Source: JAAZMA01 sp036720245
GTDB taxonomy: Bacteria > Bacillota > Clostridia > Tissierellales > Tepidimicrobiaceae
DNA: 64,000 nt
NCBI GenBank assembly: GCA_036720245.1
Contig: DAIMNI010000003.1
Coordinates: 21,432 to 85,431, forward strand
Direction: 5' to 3'
Shown: positions 1-7,876 of the stretch, in pieces
Numbering within the stretch: position 1 is the stretch's first letter
Layout of the letters: each line of letters opens with the position of its first letter
The notes under the pieces: model-generated
The model's database searches: none
The model's input: the letters and a program-made list of their open reading frames with translations, nothing else
What the model was told of the DNA's origin: nothing
Made by a program: the position numbers and the translations under genes

Positions 1-1583
1 AAAAGGTATCAAAAAGAAGAAAAGAAAGAGAAGAATATATACAGGTAATTATAGCTGAATTACAAGAAAAATTAGATGAAATGGCTATTCCTAGTGATAT
101 TAGTGGTAGACCTAAATCCTTTTACAGCATTTATAAGAAAATGGTTTACCAAAATAAATCCTTTGAACAAATTTTTGATTTAACAGCTATAAGGGTAATA
201 GTAGATAGTGTTAAGGATTGCTATGGAGTGCTTGGGATAGTCCATACTATGTGGAAACCTATTCCAGGTAGATTTAAAGATTATATTGCTATGCCTAAGC
301 CTAATATGTATCAATCTATTCATACCACAGTAATTGGATCAGAAGGGGAAATATTTGAAGTGCAAATTAGAACCTGGGATATGCATAGAACTGCAGAATA
401 CGGAATTGCTGCCCACTGGAAATATAAAGAGGGGGTTGTTAAATCAGATAATTTTGATGAAAAGCTAACTTGGTTAAGGCAATTATTAGAATGGCAAAAA
501 GACTTAAAAGATCCAACAGAGTTTATGGAGACTTTAAAAATAGACTTATTTACAGATGAGGTATATGTATTTACCCCAAGGGGGGATGTAATTAATTTAC
601 CCAATGGTTCCACACCAATAGACTTTGCCTATAGGGTTCATACGGATGTGGGGAATACCTGTGTGGGTGCAAAAGTAGATGGGAGAATAGTTCCTTTAGA
701 TTATAAATTAAAAAATGGAAATATTGTAGAAGTTCTAACTTCCTCCAATAGTGGACCTAGTAGAGATTGGTTAAAAATAGTAAAAAGTAATCAGGCTAAA
801 ACTAAAATTCGCCAATGGTTTAAAAAAGAAGATAGAGAATTAAATATAGTCAAAGGTAAAGGATTTTTAGAAAAGGAAGTTAAAAGGCAAGGCTATAAAA
901 CTACTAATATTTTAAAAGAGGAATGGCTAAAAAGTATTGCCAATAAATTGAGTTTAAATAATTCAGAGGATTTATATGCAGGTCTAGGTTATGGCGGCAT
1001 TACATTATCTCAAGTAATGCCCAGATTAAAAGAATTATATAATAAACATTATAAAATAGAAGAAGATAAAACAATTCCAGAGTATAAAACTAGAGAGGAG
1101 TTTACTCCTAAAAAACTTACTTCAGTAACTCAAGGAGTAAGTATAGAGGGAGTTGATAATATAAAAGTAAGGTTTTCTAAATGTTGCAATCCAGTACCAG
1201 GAGATGAAATAGTAGGATATATAACTAGGGGAAGAGGGCTATCCATTCATAGAAAAGATTGCCCTAATATTTCAGAATTAACTAATGAATTAGATGGGCA
1301 GGAAAGATTTATTGAAGTGAAATGGGATACTAGCGAAAGGGCAGAGTATCCAGTAGAAATTCAAATTGTGGCTACTGATAGACCTGGTTTATTGACAAAT
1401 ATTACTCAAAAAATAAATGATTCTAATCTTAGCTTATTATCCTTAAATGCTAGAACTAATAAGGAAAAATTAGTCATCATAAATATCACTTTGGAAATAA
1501 AAAACATTGCACAATTAAAAGAATTAATAAAGGGAATTAAAAATATGAAAGGTGTTATAGATGTATATAGAGTAACGAGTTAG
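1..1583 (+). CDS. relA: Bifunctional (p)ppGpp synthetase/hydrolase RelA/SpoT, 5' end outside window
   Basis: Makes (and in full-length Rel proteins also hydrolyses) the stringent-response alarmone (p)ppGpp. The frame is open from base 3, so the N-terminal HD hydrolase domain lies upstream of the window. Visible in order: synthetase domain (GRPKSFYSIYKKM, then DLTAIRVIV and the PKPNMYQSIHTT substrate loop), TGS domain (VYVFTPRGDVINLPNGSTP), a conserved-cysteine domain (FSKCCNPVPGD and HRKDCPN) and a C-terminal ACT domain. About 526 residues of a usual ~730 are present. dtd follows 15 nt after the stop, the usual Bacillota order. Confidence 0.95.
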   Translation, partial: KVSKRRKEREEYIQVIIAELQEKLDEMAIPSDISGRPKSFYSIYKKMVYQNKSFEQIFDLTAIRVIVDSVKDCYGVLGIVHTMWKPIPGRFKDYIAMPKPNMYQSIHTTVIGSEGEIFEVQIRTWDMHRTAEYGIAAHWKYKEGVVKSDNFDEKLTWLRQLLEWQKDLKDPTEFMETLKIDLFTDEVYVFTPRGDVINLPNGSTPIDFAYRVHTDVGNTCVGAKVDGRIVPLDYKLKNGNIVEVLTSSNSGPSRDWLKIVKSNQAKTKIRQWFKKEDRELNIVKGKGFLEKEVKRQGYKTTNILKEEWLKSIANKLSLNNSEDLYAGLGYGGITLSQVMPRLKELYNKHYKIEEDKTIPEYKTREEFTPKKLTSVTQGVSIEGVDNIKVRFSKCCNPVPGDEIVGYITRGRGLSIHRKDCPNISELTNELDGQERFIEVKWDTSERAEYPVEIQIVATDRPGLLTNITQKINDSNLSLLSLNARTNKEKLVIINITLEIKNIAQLKELIKGIKNMKGVIDVYRVTS

Positions 1584-1598
1584 GAAAGGAAGGTATAG

Positions 1599-2048
1599 AT
1601 GAGAGCAGTAGTACAAAGAGTAGACTATTCATCTGTAAAAGTAAATAGTGAAATAGTCGGAAAAATTAATAGAGGATTATTAGTTTTCCTTGGGGTTGGA
1701 GAAAATGATGGTAAGGATGATTTAGAATACATGGTAGATAAAATTCTAGGCTTAAGAATATTTGAAGATGATTTAGGAAAAATGAATTTATCCCTTAAAG
1801 ATATAGTAGGAGAAATCCTAGTGGTTTCTCAATTTACATTATATGGAGACGTAAGGCGAGGTAGGAGGCCAAGTTTTACTAATTCAGCTAAACCTGAACT
1901 AGGGGAAAAGTTTTATAATGAATTTATTGAAAAATGTAGGGAAGAAGGCATAAAAACTGAAACTGGCATATTTGGTGCCCATATGGATGTGGAAATTAAA
2001 AATAATGGCCCTGTAACCATATTAATCGATAGTAAAAAAACATTTTAG
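1599..2048 (+). CDS. dtd: D-aminoacyl-tRNA deacylase
   Basis: Hydrolyses D-amino acids, and misloaded glycine, from tRNAs in the cytosol. The 149 residues match the family's usual length. The active-site segment SQFTLYGD and the C-terminal Gly-cisPro-type motif (NNGPVTILID) are both present. An AGGAAAGGAAGG ribosome binding site precedes ATG 1599, only 15 nt after relA, so the two are probably cotranscribed; relA-dtd linkage is widespread in Bacillota. Confidence 0.95.
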   Translation: MRAVVQRVDYSSVKVNSEIVGKINRGLLVFLGVGENDGKDDLEYMVDKILGLRIFEDDLGKMNLSLKDIVGEILVVSQFTLYGDVRRGRRPSFTNSAKPELGEKFYNEFIEKCREEGIKTETGIFGAHMDVEIKNNGPVTILIDSKKTF

Positions 2049-2059
2049 GAGGGGTTTTA

Positions 2060-2680
2060 TTGAAGGTTGTTACTATACCAGCAGGCATATATGCAGCTAA
2101 TTGTTATATAGTCTATTCAGAAGATACGAGAAAGGGAATTGTAATAGACCCTGGTGGAGATGTAGATGATATAATAAAAAAAATAGAAGAATTAAATCTA
2201 GATATTGAATACATTGTTCTAACTCATGGTCATGGAGACCATATTGGTGGGATATCAGATTTAAAATCCTTTATAGATGTGCCAGTAGCTATTCATAAAG
2301 AGGATGAATATATGCTAAAGGATGGCAGTGTAAATTTGTCCAGTCAAATGGCTATGGGTAATATTGAATTAAATGCAGATATATTATTAGAAGATAAGGC
2401 TGAAATTTCATTTGGCGATTTAAACGCCAAGGTAATCCATACCCCAGGGCACACTCCAGGAGGTATTAGTTTAAAAATAGGAGATAATATATTTACAGGA
2501 GACACATTATTTGCGGGTTCCATAGGAAGAACTGATTTTCCTGGTGGTTCCTATGAAGAAATTATTTCTTCAATAAAAAATAAAATAATTATTTATCCGG
2601 AAGAAACTGTTATCTACCCTGGGCATGGACCAGCTACTAATATAAAATTAGAAAAAGCAAATAATCCATTTTTAAGATAA
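2060..2680 (+). CDS. MBL-fold metallo-hydrolase (glyoxalase II-like, YqgX type)
   Basis: A 206-residue metallo-beta-lactamase fold hydrolase of the hydroxyacylglutathione-hydrolase-like branch. The THGHGDHIGG metal motif (HxHxDH) is near residues 55-64, a further histidine is in HTPGHTPGG, the bridging aspartate is in FTGDTLF and the last histidine in YPGHGP. It starts at TTG 2060 behind AGGAGG at 2047-2052, nearly touching dtd. A role in thioester or methylglyoxal detoxification is plausible, but the substrate cannot be read from the sequence. Confidence 0.85.
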   Translation: MKVVTIPAGIYAANCYIVYSEDTRKGIVIDPGGDVDDIIKKIEELNLDIEYIVLTHGHGDHIGGISDLKSFIDVPVAIHKEDEYMLKDGSVNLSSQMAMGNIELNADILLEDKAEISFGDLNAKVIHTPGHTPGGISLKIGDNIFTGDTLFAGSIGRTDFPGGSYEEIISSIKNKIIIYPEETVIYPGHGPATNIKLEKANNPFLR

Positions 2681-2686
2681 ATTATT

Positions 2687-2724
2687 AGCCACCTTTTAGG
2701 GAATTATAAATTTAGGAGGTGGCT
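2687..2724 (+). promoter_or_regulatory. Hairpin covering the ribosome binding site of the small HTH gene
   Basis: AGCCACCT (2687-2694) is perfectly complementary to AGGTGGCT (2717-2724). The stem can extend inward by U-G, U-G, U-A and A-U pairs (2695-2698 with 2713-2716). The AGGAGG Shine-Dalgarno at 2714-2719 lies inside the stem, four bases before the ATG is reached. No T-run follows, so it is not an ordinary terminator. Translational control is an inference. Confidence 0.5.
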
Positions 2725-2727
2725 TAA

Positions 2728-2898
2728 ATGAATAAAAAGAAAAAAGTAAATTATAATAAACTAAAAGAAAATGTGGATTTACAGGATATAAATGAATTAA
2801 TGGAAATGGGACTTAAGAAAGAGGAAATATCCAGAGAATTGGGTATTTCACAAAAATATATAAAAAAGGTGTTTAACGATTATTATAAAGATTACTAG
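2728..2898 (+). CDS. Small helix-turn-helix protein, 56 aa
   Basis: Begins at ATG 2728 after a perfect AGGAGGTGG ribosome binding site and ends at TAG 2896. The N-terminus is lysine-rich; the rest reads as a helix-turn-helix: INELMEMGLKKEEISRELG, then ISQKYIKKVFNDYY, resembling resolvase/sigma-type HTH units with a typical turn (EEISRELGIS). Its stop overlaps the ribosome binding site of hemZ, so the two are probably translationally linked. I do not recognise a named family; a small DNA-binding regulator is the reasonable reading. Confidence 0.7.
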   Translation: MNKKKKVNYNKLKENVDLQDINELMEMGLKKEEISRELGISQKYIKKVFNDYYKDY

Positions 2899-2908
2899 GT
2901 GAAATTTA

Positions 2909-4387
2909 ATGATATATGTAAATTTAGCAAATCAGGATTTTAAATACGAAATTTATGAATTAATTAAAGTTTTCTTTTTTGGGGAAGAAATAATATTTAT
3001 TGATGATAGGGAAGAATATCATGGAATAGGTTTATTAATTGAAAATAGGCTTATTAAAGAGGGCAATAAAGTAGATTCTTTATTAAAAATATACGATGAT
3101 AATAAATTAATTTATGAATCTAAAGAAAAAGATTTACAATCCATAGATATTGGGGAGGACAATCCAAAGAGAAAAATTAGAATAGGGGTAAAAAAAGGGC
3201 TATATGAGGGTTTAATTCATATATCTAATATTAAAGCACCTTGGGGCATATTGACAGGTATTAGGCCTGCAAAAATAGTCCATGGGCTACTGGATAATGA
3301 AATTCAGGAAGATAATATTAGGAATATACTATTAAATGAATATAAAATTTCCAGTGAAAAGGTAAATTTAATTTTAAATATTTGTAAAAGGCAAAGAAAA
3401 TACTTATATCCTTTAAATGAAAATAGATTTAGTCTATATATAGATATACCTTTTTGCCCTAGTAGATGTTTGTACTGTTCTTTTCCCTCTTGTAATATTA
3501 ATAAATATTCTAAATATGTAGATGAATATACAGACAAATTGATATATGAAATAAATAATATTAAAGATATTATGAGAGGGAAATCTATTTCTACTGTCTA
3601 TATAGGTGGTGGGACTCCTACAGCTATACCTATGGAAAATTTAGATAGAATAATTTTAAGTATTTATGACAATTTTGGTAGGGAAAATATTGAAGAAATA
3701 ACAGTAGAGGCAGGTAGACCTGATACTATTAGTAAAGAAATGCTAAAGATGTTAAACAAAAATAATATAGATAGAATTAGCATTAATCCTCAAACTATGA
3801 ATGATAATACCCTAAAGCTTATTGGTAGAAAACACAATAGTATGGATATAGTTAAATCTTATTATTTAGCTAAAGAAATTGGCTTCAATATTATTAATAT
3901 GGATTTAATAATTGGACTTCCTGGGGAGGGTTTAAGGGAAATTCAAAATACATTAAATGAAATCCAAAAATTAAATCCTGAAAATTTAACTGTTCATACT
4001 TTGGCCATAAAGAGAGGTTCTAAATTTATTGAAACTATGGACAAATACCCCATTAAAGACCAAGCTATTATAGGAGAAATGCTACAGAAAACTGAAAGTT
4101 TTTCAAAGTATATGAAACTTTATCCCTATTATCTATATAGACAAAAACAAATATTAGGAAATTTTGAAAATATAGGCTATGCAAAAAAGGGAAATGAATG
4201 TGTATATAATATTAAAATGATGGAAGAAAAAGAAACCATAATGGCTGCAGGCATGGGAGCTGTGTCTAAGATATTTTTTCCAAAAGAAAATAGGATAGAA
4301 AGAGCACCAAATGTAAAATCTTTAGAAGAATATCTAAATAGAACTGAGGAAATGCTCAAAAGAAAGGTTCAGGCTTTAAATGGTTAA
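2909..4387 (+). CDS. hemZ: Coproporphyrinogen dehydrogenase HemZ (radical SAM)
   Basis: Oxygen-independent coproporphyrinogen III oxidase-like radical SAM enzyme of the HemZ branch, 492 residues, the usual length. An N-terminal extension of about 170 residues, containing APWGILTGIRPAKIVH (characteristic of HemZ), precedes the CPSRCLYC cluster motif near residues 182-189. GGGTPTA and the IGLPGEG segment follow as expected for the HemN-like core. No other haem gene is nearby; clostridial HemZ proteins often occur without a full haem pathway, so its substrate here is uncertain. ATG 2909 follows AGGTGA. Confidence 0.85.
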   Translation: MIYVNLANQDFKYEIYELIKVFFFGEEIIFIDDREEYHGIGLLIENRLIKEGNKVDSLLKIYDDNKLIYESKEKDLQSIDIGEDNPKRKIRIGVKKGLYEGLIHISNIKAPWGILTGIRPAKIVHGLLDNEIQEDNIRNILLNEYKISSEKVNLILNICKRQRKYLYPLNENRFSLYIDIPFCPSRCLYCSFPSCNINKYSKYVDEYTDKLIYEINNIKDIMRGKSISTVYIGGGTPTAIPMENLDRIILSIYDNFGRENIEEITVEAGRPDTISKEMLKMLNKNNIDRISINPQTMNDNTLKLIGRKHNSMDIVKSYYLAKEIGFNIINMDLIIGLPGEGLREIQNTLNEIQKLNPENLTVHTLAIKRGSKFIETMDKYPIKDQAIIGEMLQKTESFSKYMKLYPYYLYRQKQILGNFENIGYAKKGNECVYNIKMMEEKETIMAAGMGAVSKIFFPKENRIERAPNVKSLEEYLNRTEEMLKRKVQALNG

Positions 4388-4394
4388 AATCACC

Positions 4395-4423
4395 TTGACA
4401 CTTAATATTATTTATCATATAAT
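4395..4423 (+). promoter_or_regulatory. Sigma-A promoter of the aspS T-box leader
   Basis: Perfect consensus: TTGACA at 4395-4400, a 17-nt spacer, and TATAAT at 4418-4423. It lies right after hemZ and just before the T-box leader, so transcription should start near 4430. Confidence 0.9.
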
Positions 4424-4431
4424 GATAAAAA

Positions 4432-4650
4432 CATAAAAAACTATGAAAAGAAAGAGTAATTAAATCCTTTATCTATAGAGAGTCAGACTTGGTGGAAACT
4501 GACGATAATATTTAATGAAGACGTCTTTGAGTTAACAAATATTTGTTCGTAGTAAACTACGTTATCAATATAAGTGAGGTATAGCCTAATTAGGGTGGCA
4601 CCGCGAGATAGCCTCTCGTCCCTGAATTCAGAGATGAGGGGCTTTTTTTA
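4432..4650 (+). promoter_or_regulatory. T-box riboswitch leader, probable Asp specifier
   Basis: The conserved T-box AGGGTGGCACCGCG is at 4592-4605, and a terminator hairpin (AGCCTCTCGTC with GATGAGGGGCT) ends in a T-run near 4643-4650. Upstream, the stem I apical part is visible (GTCAG and CTGAC around a TGGTGG loop, 4485-4504). A GAC triplet at 4520-4522, in the usual specifier position before TCTTTGAGTT, fits tRNA-Asp and the downstream gene. Uncharged tRNA-Asp would stabilise the antiterminator and allow aspS transcription. The exact specifier was placed by eye. Confidence 0.92.
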
Positions 4651-4674
4651 TTTTATTATATGGGAGGTAGGAAA

Positions 4675-6431
4675 ATGGGAGAAAAAATGGGAAGTTTAAG
4701 AAGAACTAATATGTGTGGAGAATTAAGGGAAAGTAATATTGATGAAGAAGTAGTATTAATGGGTTGGGTACAAAGAGAAAGAAATTTAGGCTCTCTTATA
4801 TTTATAGACCTAAGGGATACTACTGGAATTTGTCAGATAGTAGTTGATAGTACAGTTTCAAGGGAAATTTTTTCAAAAGCTGAAAAAATTAGATCTGAAT
4901 ATGTATTGGCAGTTAAGGGTGTAGTAAGGAAAAGGGAATCTATAAATAAGGATATACCTACAGGAGATATAGAAATATTGGTAGATGAATTAAAAGTATT
5001 AGATACAGCTGAAACACCACCTATATATATAAAAGACGAAGATAATGTTTCAGAAACTATGAGATTAAAATACAGATATTTGGATTTGAGAAAACCAAAA
5101 ATGCAGCTGCTAAGGTAATTAGGGAATTTTTAGATGAAAATAACTTTGTAGAAATTGAAACTCCAATGTTAACTAAGCCTACTCCTGAAGGGGCTAGGGA
5201 TTATTTAGTTCCCAGTAGGGTTAATCCTGGAGAGTTTTATGCTCTACCTCAATCCCCACAGCTTATGAAACAGCTATTAATGGTATCGGGAATGGACAGA
5301 TATTATCAAATAGTAAGATGCTTTAGAGACGAAGATTTAAGGGCTAATAGGCAGCCAGAATTCACTCAAGTAGATATGGAAATGTCCTTTGTAGATATAG
5401 ATGATATAATAGATTTAAATGAAAAGCTATTATATAGACTGTTTAAAGAAATAAAGGGAATAGAAATAGAATTACCTATAAAAAGAATGACATATGCTGA
5501 GGCTATGGATAGATTTGGCCTAGATAAGCCAGATTTAAGATTTGGTTTTGAATTAGTAGATATATCAGATATAGTTTTGGATTCTGAATTTAAGGTATTT
5601 AGTGGTACTATTGCTAATAATGGTTGTGTAAAGGGTATAAATATAAAGGGATATGAAAATAAATTTTCTAGAAAGGATATTTCTAATTTAGAAAATTATG
5701 TAAAGGATTTTGGTGCAAAGGGATTAGCTTGGATTAAAATCACAGATGAAGGAGTTTCTTCTCCTATCGCTAAATTTTTATCTAGTGAAGAATTAGAGAA
5801 TATAATAGCTAAAATGGAAGGGGAGAAGGGAGATTTACTTTTATTTGTAGCAGATAAACCAAAAGTGGTATTTGACAGTTTAGGAAATCTAAGAAATGAA
5901 GTAGCTAGAAGACTTGATATTATAGATAAGGATGCTTTGGAATTAGTCTGGATTACAGAGTTTCCATTATTTGAATACGATGAGGAAGAGGGTAGATATG
6001 TGGCTAAGCACCATCCTTTCACCCATCCTATGGAAGAAGATATAGATTTATTGGAAACTGAGCCAGAAAAGGTAAGGGCAAAGGCTTACGATATTGTGAT
6101 TAATGGAGATGAAATGGGCGGAGGAAGTATAAGAATAAATAATAAGGAATTACAAAATAGAATGTTTAAGGCTCTTGGCTTTACTGAGGAAGAGGCACAA
6201 AACAAATTTGGATTTTTACTAGATGCCTTCAAATATGGTACACCACCTCATGGAGGTCTTGCTTATGGCTTTGATAGACTTATAATGCTACTTACTGGTA
6301 GTGAAAATATTAGAGATGTTATTGCATTTCCAAAAACTCAATCTGCAACTTGTTTGTTAACTGATGCACCAACTAATATTTCAAAGGAACAATTAAAAGA
6401 AGTCCATATTAATTTAGATTTAGAAAAATAG
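4675..6431 (+). CDS. aspS: Aspartyl-tRNA synthetase, frame broken near 5105
   Basis: Class II synthetase charging tRNA-Asp (possibly also tRNA-Asn). The N-terminal OB-fold anticodon domain (MGWVQRERNLGSLIFIDLRD) is in one frame to about 5105; the catalytic core (TPEGARDYLVPSR, QSPQLMKQLLM, the GAD insert, FGYG-equivalent GLAYGFDRL) continues in another frame from about 5106. Reading 4675-5105 and 5106-6431 together gives ~585 residues. Compared with AspS in general about 8 residues (the NLxLRHK-like segment before motif 1) are missing, which fits a 25-nt loss. An essential single-copy gene should not be dead, so a sequence or assembly fault is likely. ATG 4675 is chosen because GGGAGGTAGG precedes it; ATG 4660 lies before that site. 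Confidence 0.9.
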
Positions 6432-6449
6432 TTAAAATAAGGAGATAAA

Positions 6450-7154
6450 ATGTTAGAACAATTTTCAAGAACGGAAATTTTATTAGGAAATGAAAATATG
6501 GTAAAATTATATAATTCTAAAGTGGCAATCTTCGGCATTGGAGGAGTAGGCTCCTTTGCCGCAGAGGCTTTAACTAGATCTGGCATAGGTAATATTATAT
6601 TGATAGATTATGATATAATAGATATATCTAATTTAAATAGACAAATACATGCAGATTTTAATACCATTGGACAGAAAAAAGTTATAGCTATGAAAAATAG
6701 ACTATTAAATATTAATAAAGAATTAAATATTAAAGTCTATGATGAAATGTACACCGAGGAAAATACCCATTTATTAAATAAGGATTATGATTATGTTATA
6801 GATGCAATAGATATGGTTTCTGCTAAGATAAGTTTAATAGAAAATTGCAATGCCATGGGCATTAGGATAATATCTGCTATGGGAGCAGGAAACAAATTAG
6901 ACCCAACTCAGTTTCAAATAAGCGATATATATGAAACTAATACCTGTCCCCTAGCTAAAATTATGAGAAAAGAATTGAGAAAAAGGAATATAGAAAAGCT
7001 AAAAGTAGTATGGTCTAAAGAAAAACCTATAAAAGTAAATTTAGAGGTGGAAGGAATTAGGAAATCTGTGCCAGGTTCTGTAGCTTATGTACCTTCCGTC
7101 TGTGGCCTTATATTAGCAGGAGAGGTTATAAAGGATTTAATTGGAGGTGAATAA
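6450..7154 (+). CDS. tcdA: tRNA threonylcarbamoyladenosine dehydratase (TcdA/YgdL, ThiF/E1 fold)
   Basis: ATP-dependent cyclisation of t6A to ct6A at tRNA position 37. 234 residues with an E1/ThiF Rossmann start (VAIFGIGGVGSFAAEAL, about residues 24-40), the adenylation segment IDYDIIDISNLNRQ and the acceptor region DAIDMVSAKISLI. The RTEILLG N-terminus is typical of the TcdA group rather than MoeB/ThiF. It follows aspS by 18 nt and overlaps the next gene's ribosome binding site, so it is probably in the T-box operon. Confidence 0.88.
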   Translation: MLEQFSRTEILLGNENMVKLYNSKVAIFGIGGVGSFAAEALTRSGIGNIILIDYDIIDISNLNRQIHADFNTIGQKKVIAMKNRLLNINKELNIKVYDEMYTEENTHLLNKDYDYVIDAIDMVSAKISLIENCNAMGIRIISAMGAGNKLDPTQFQISDIYETNTCPLAKIMRKELRKRNIEKLKVVWSKEKPIKVNLEVEGIRKSVPGSVAYVPSVCGLILAGEVIKDLIGGE

Positions 7155-7155
7155 T

Positions 7156-7578
7156 ATGGAACAAATAGGTTATGTAAAGCGAACCTTTGATGATATGGCT
7201 GAAGTAGAGGTTAGGAGGATTTCTAGTTGTGGTGGAGGCTGAGGCAGTTGTGGAGGATGTGATACTCCTAGTATTGTAGTTTCTTTGAAAAACTCTATTG
7301 AAGCCAAAGAAGGCGATTATGTAGAGATAAAGGGCAAGGCCAATAAAATTATAAAATATGCCCTAATAATGTATATGATTCCCTTTACAATGCTAATACT
7401 TGGAATTTTATTGGGTATTGCTTTATTTAAATCCAGGGGAATAGCAAATTATGAAGGCTATGGTTTTTTAATCGGTTTAGTATTTTTAATCATTTCGTTT
7501 TTAATAGTAAAAAAAATAGATACTTCTATACAGAAGAAAAATGAAACTCCAATGGAAATGGTGAGAATATTATACTAA
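7156..7578 (+). CDS. RseC/MucC-like (SoxR-reducing system) membrane protein with in-frame UGA; candidate selenoprotein
   Basis: One frame runs from ATG 7156 (GGAGGTGA site inside the end of tcdA) to TAA 7578, interrupted only by TGA at 7240-7242. Read through, it gives 140 residues: a short cytosolic part, the cluster SSCGGGUGSCGGCD (C25, U29, C32, C35), then two membrane helices (about 74-96 and 104-123) and a charged tail. This matches the RseC/MucC layout of an N-terminal Cys cluster and two helices; in that family the UGA position would be a cysteine. Three readings are possible: selenocysteine, a TGT-to-TGA base error, or a real nonsense mutation. Downstream restart at TTG 7285 would remove the whole cluster and lacks a good ribosome binding site. 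Confidence 0.75.
7240..7272 (+). promoter_or_regulatory. Possible SECIS-like stem-loop after the in-frame UGA
   Basis: Ten bases after the UGA, GGAG (7252-7255) pairs with CTCC (7265-7268) around a nine-base loop beginning GATGTG. Bacterial SECIS elements are short stem-loops just downstream of UGA with a G/GU near the start of the apical loop. The stem here is only four strict pairs and the loop is slightly closer than usual, so this is suggestive only. Confidence 0.25.
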
Positions 7579-7597
7579 ATAGAGAGGGGAAAAAAGA

Positions 7598-7876
7598 TTG
7601 AGTCTTGAAAACAATGAAAATGAAGCTATTATAAAAAGATTGAGAAGAATAGAAGGGCAGGTTAAGGGTATACAAAAGATGATAGAAGAGGGAAAATACT
7701 GTGGAGATATTTTAATACAGATTTCAGCTGTTCGTTCTGCTATGAATTCTGTTGGCGGATTAATATTAGAAAATCATATGAAGGATTGTCTTAAATCCTA
7801 TTTAGATGGAGATACAGGGGATGAAACTTTAGACAGTCTAGTAGAAACCATGGTTAAATACACAAAGCAAAATTAG
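7598..7876 (+). CDS. CsoR/RcnR-family metal-sensing repressor (DUF156)
   Basis: A 92-residue all-helical repressor. The family N-terminus IIKRLRRIEGQVKGIQKMIEEG is followed by the Cys-His-Cys ligand set of copper-type CsoR: C36 in YCGDIL, H61 in ENHMKDC and C65. Start TTG 7598 follows GAGAGGGG. Usually such genes sit beside a copper ATPase or chaperone, but none is in this window; the upstream neighbour is the Cys-cluster membrane protein. It could also belong to the persulfide-sensing (CstR) branch, which has two Cys. Confidence 0.88.
   Translation: MSLENNENEAIIKRLRRIEGQVKGIQKMIEEGKYCGDILIQISAVRSAMNSVGGLILENHMKDCLKSYLDGDTGDETLDSLVETMVKYTKQN

Noticed and set aside
7228..7264. Match of the string UGSC to the known UGSC selenoprotein group
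   Set aside because: Only four residues agree; the surrounding protein (Cys cluster plus two helices) has the RseC layout, so no kinship is claimed.
7285..7578. Separate gene starting at TTG 7285
   Set aside because: It is in the same frame as ATG 7156 and lacks a ribosome binding site; only the TGA divides them. It is the membrane half of the RseC-like protein.
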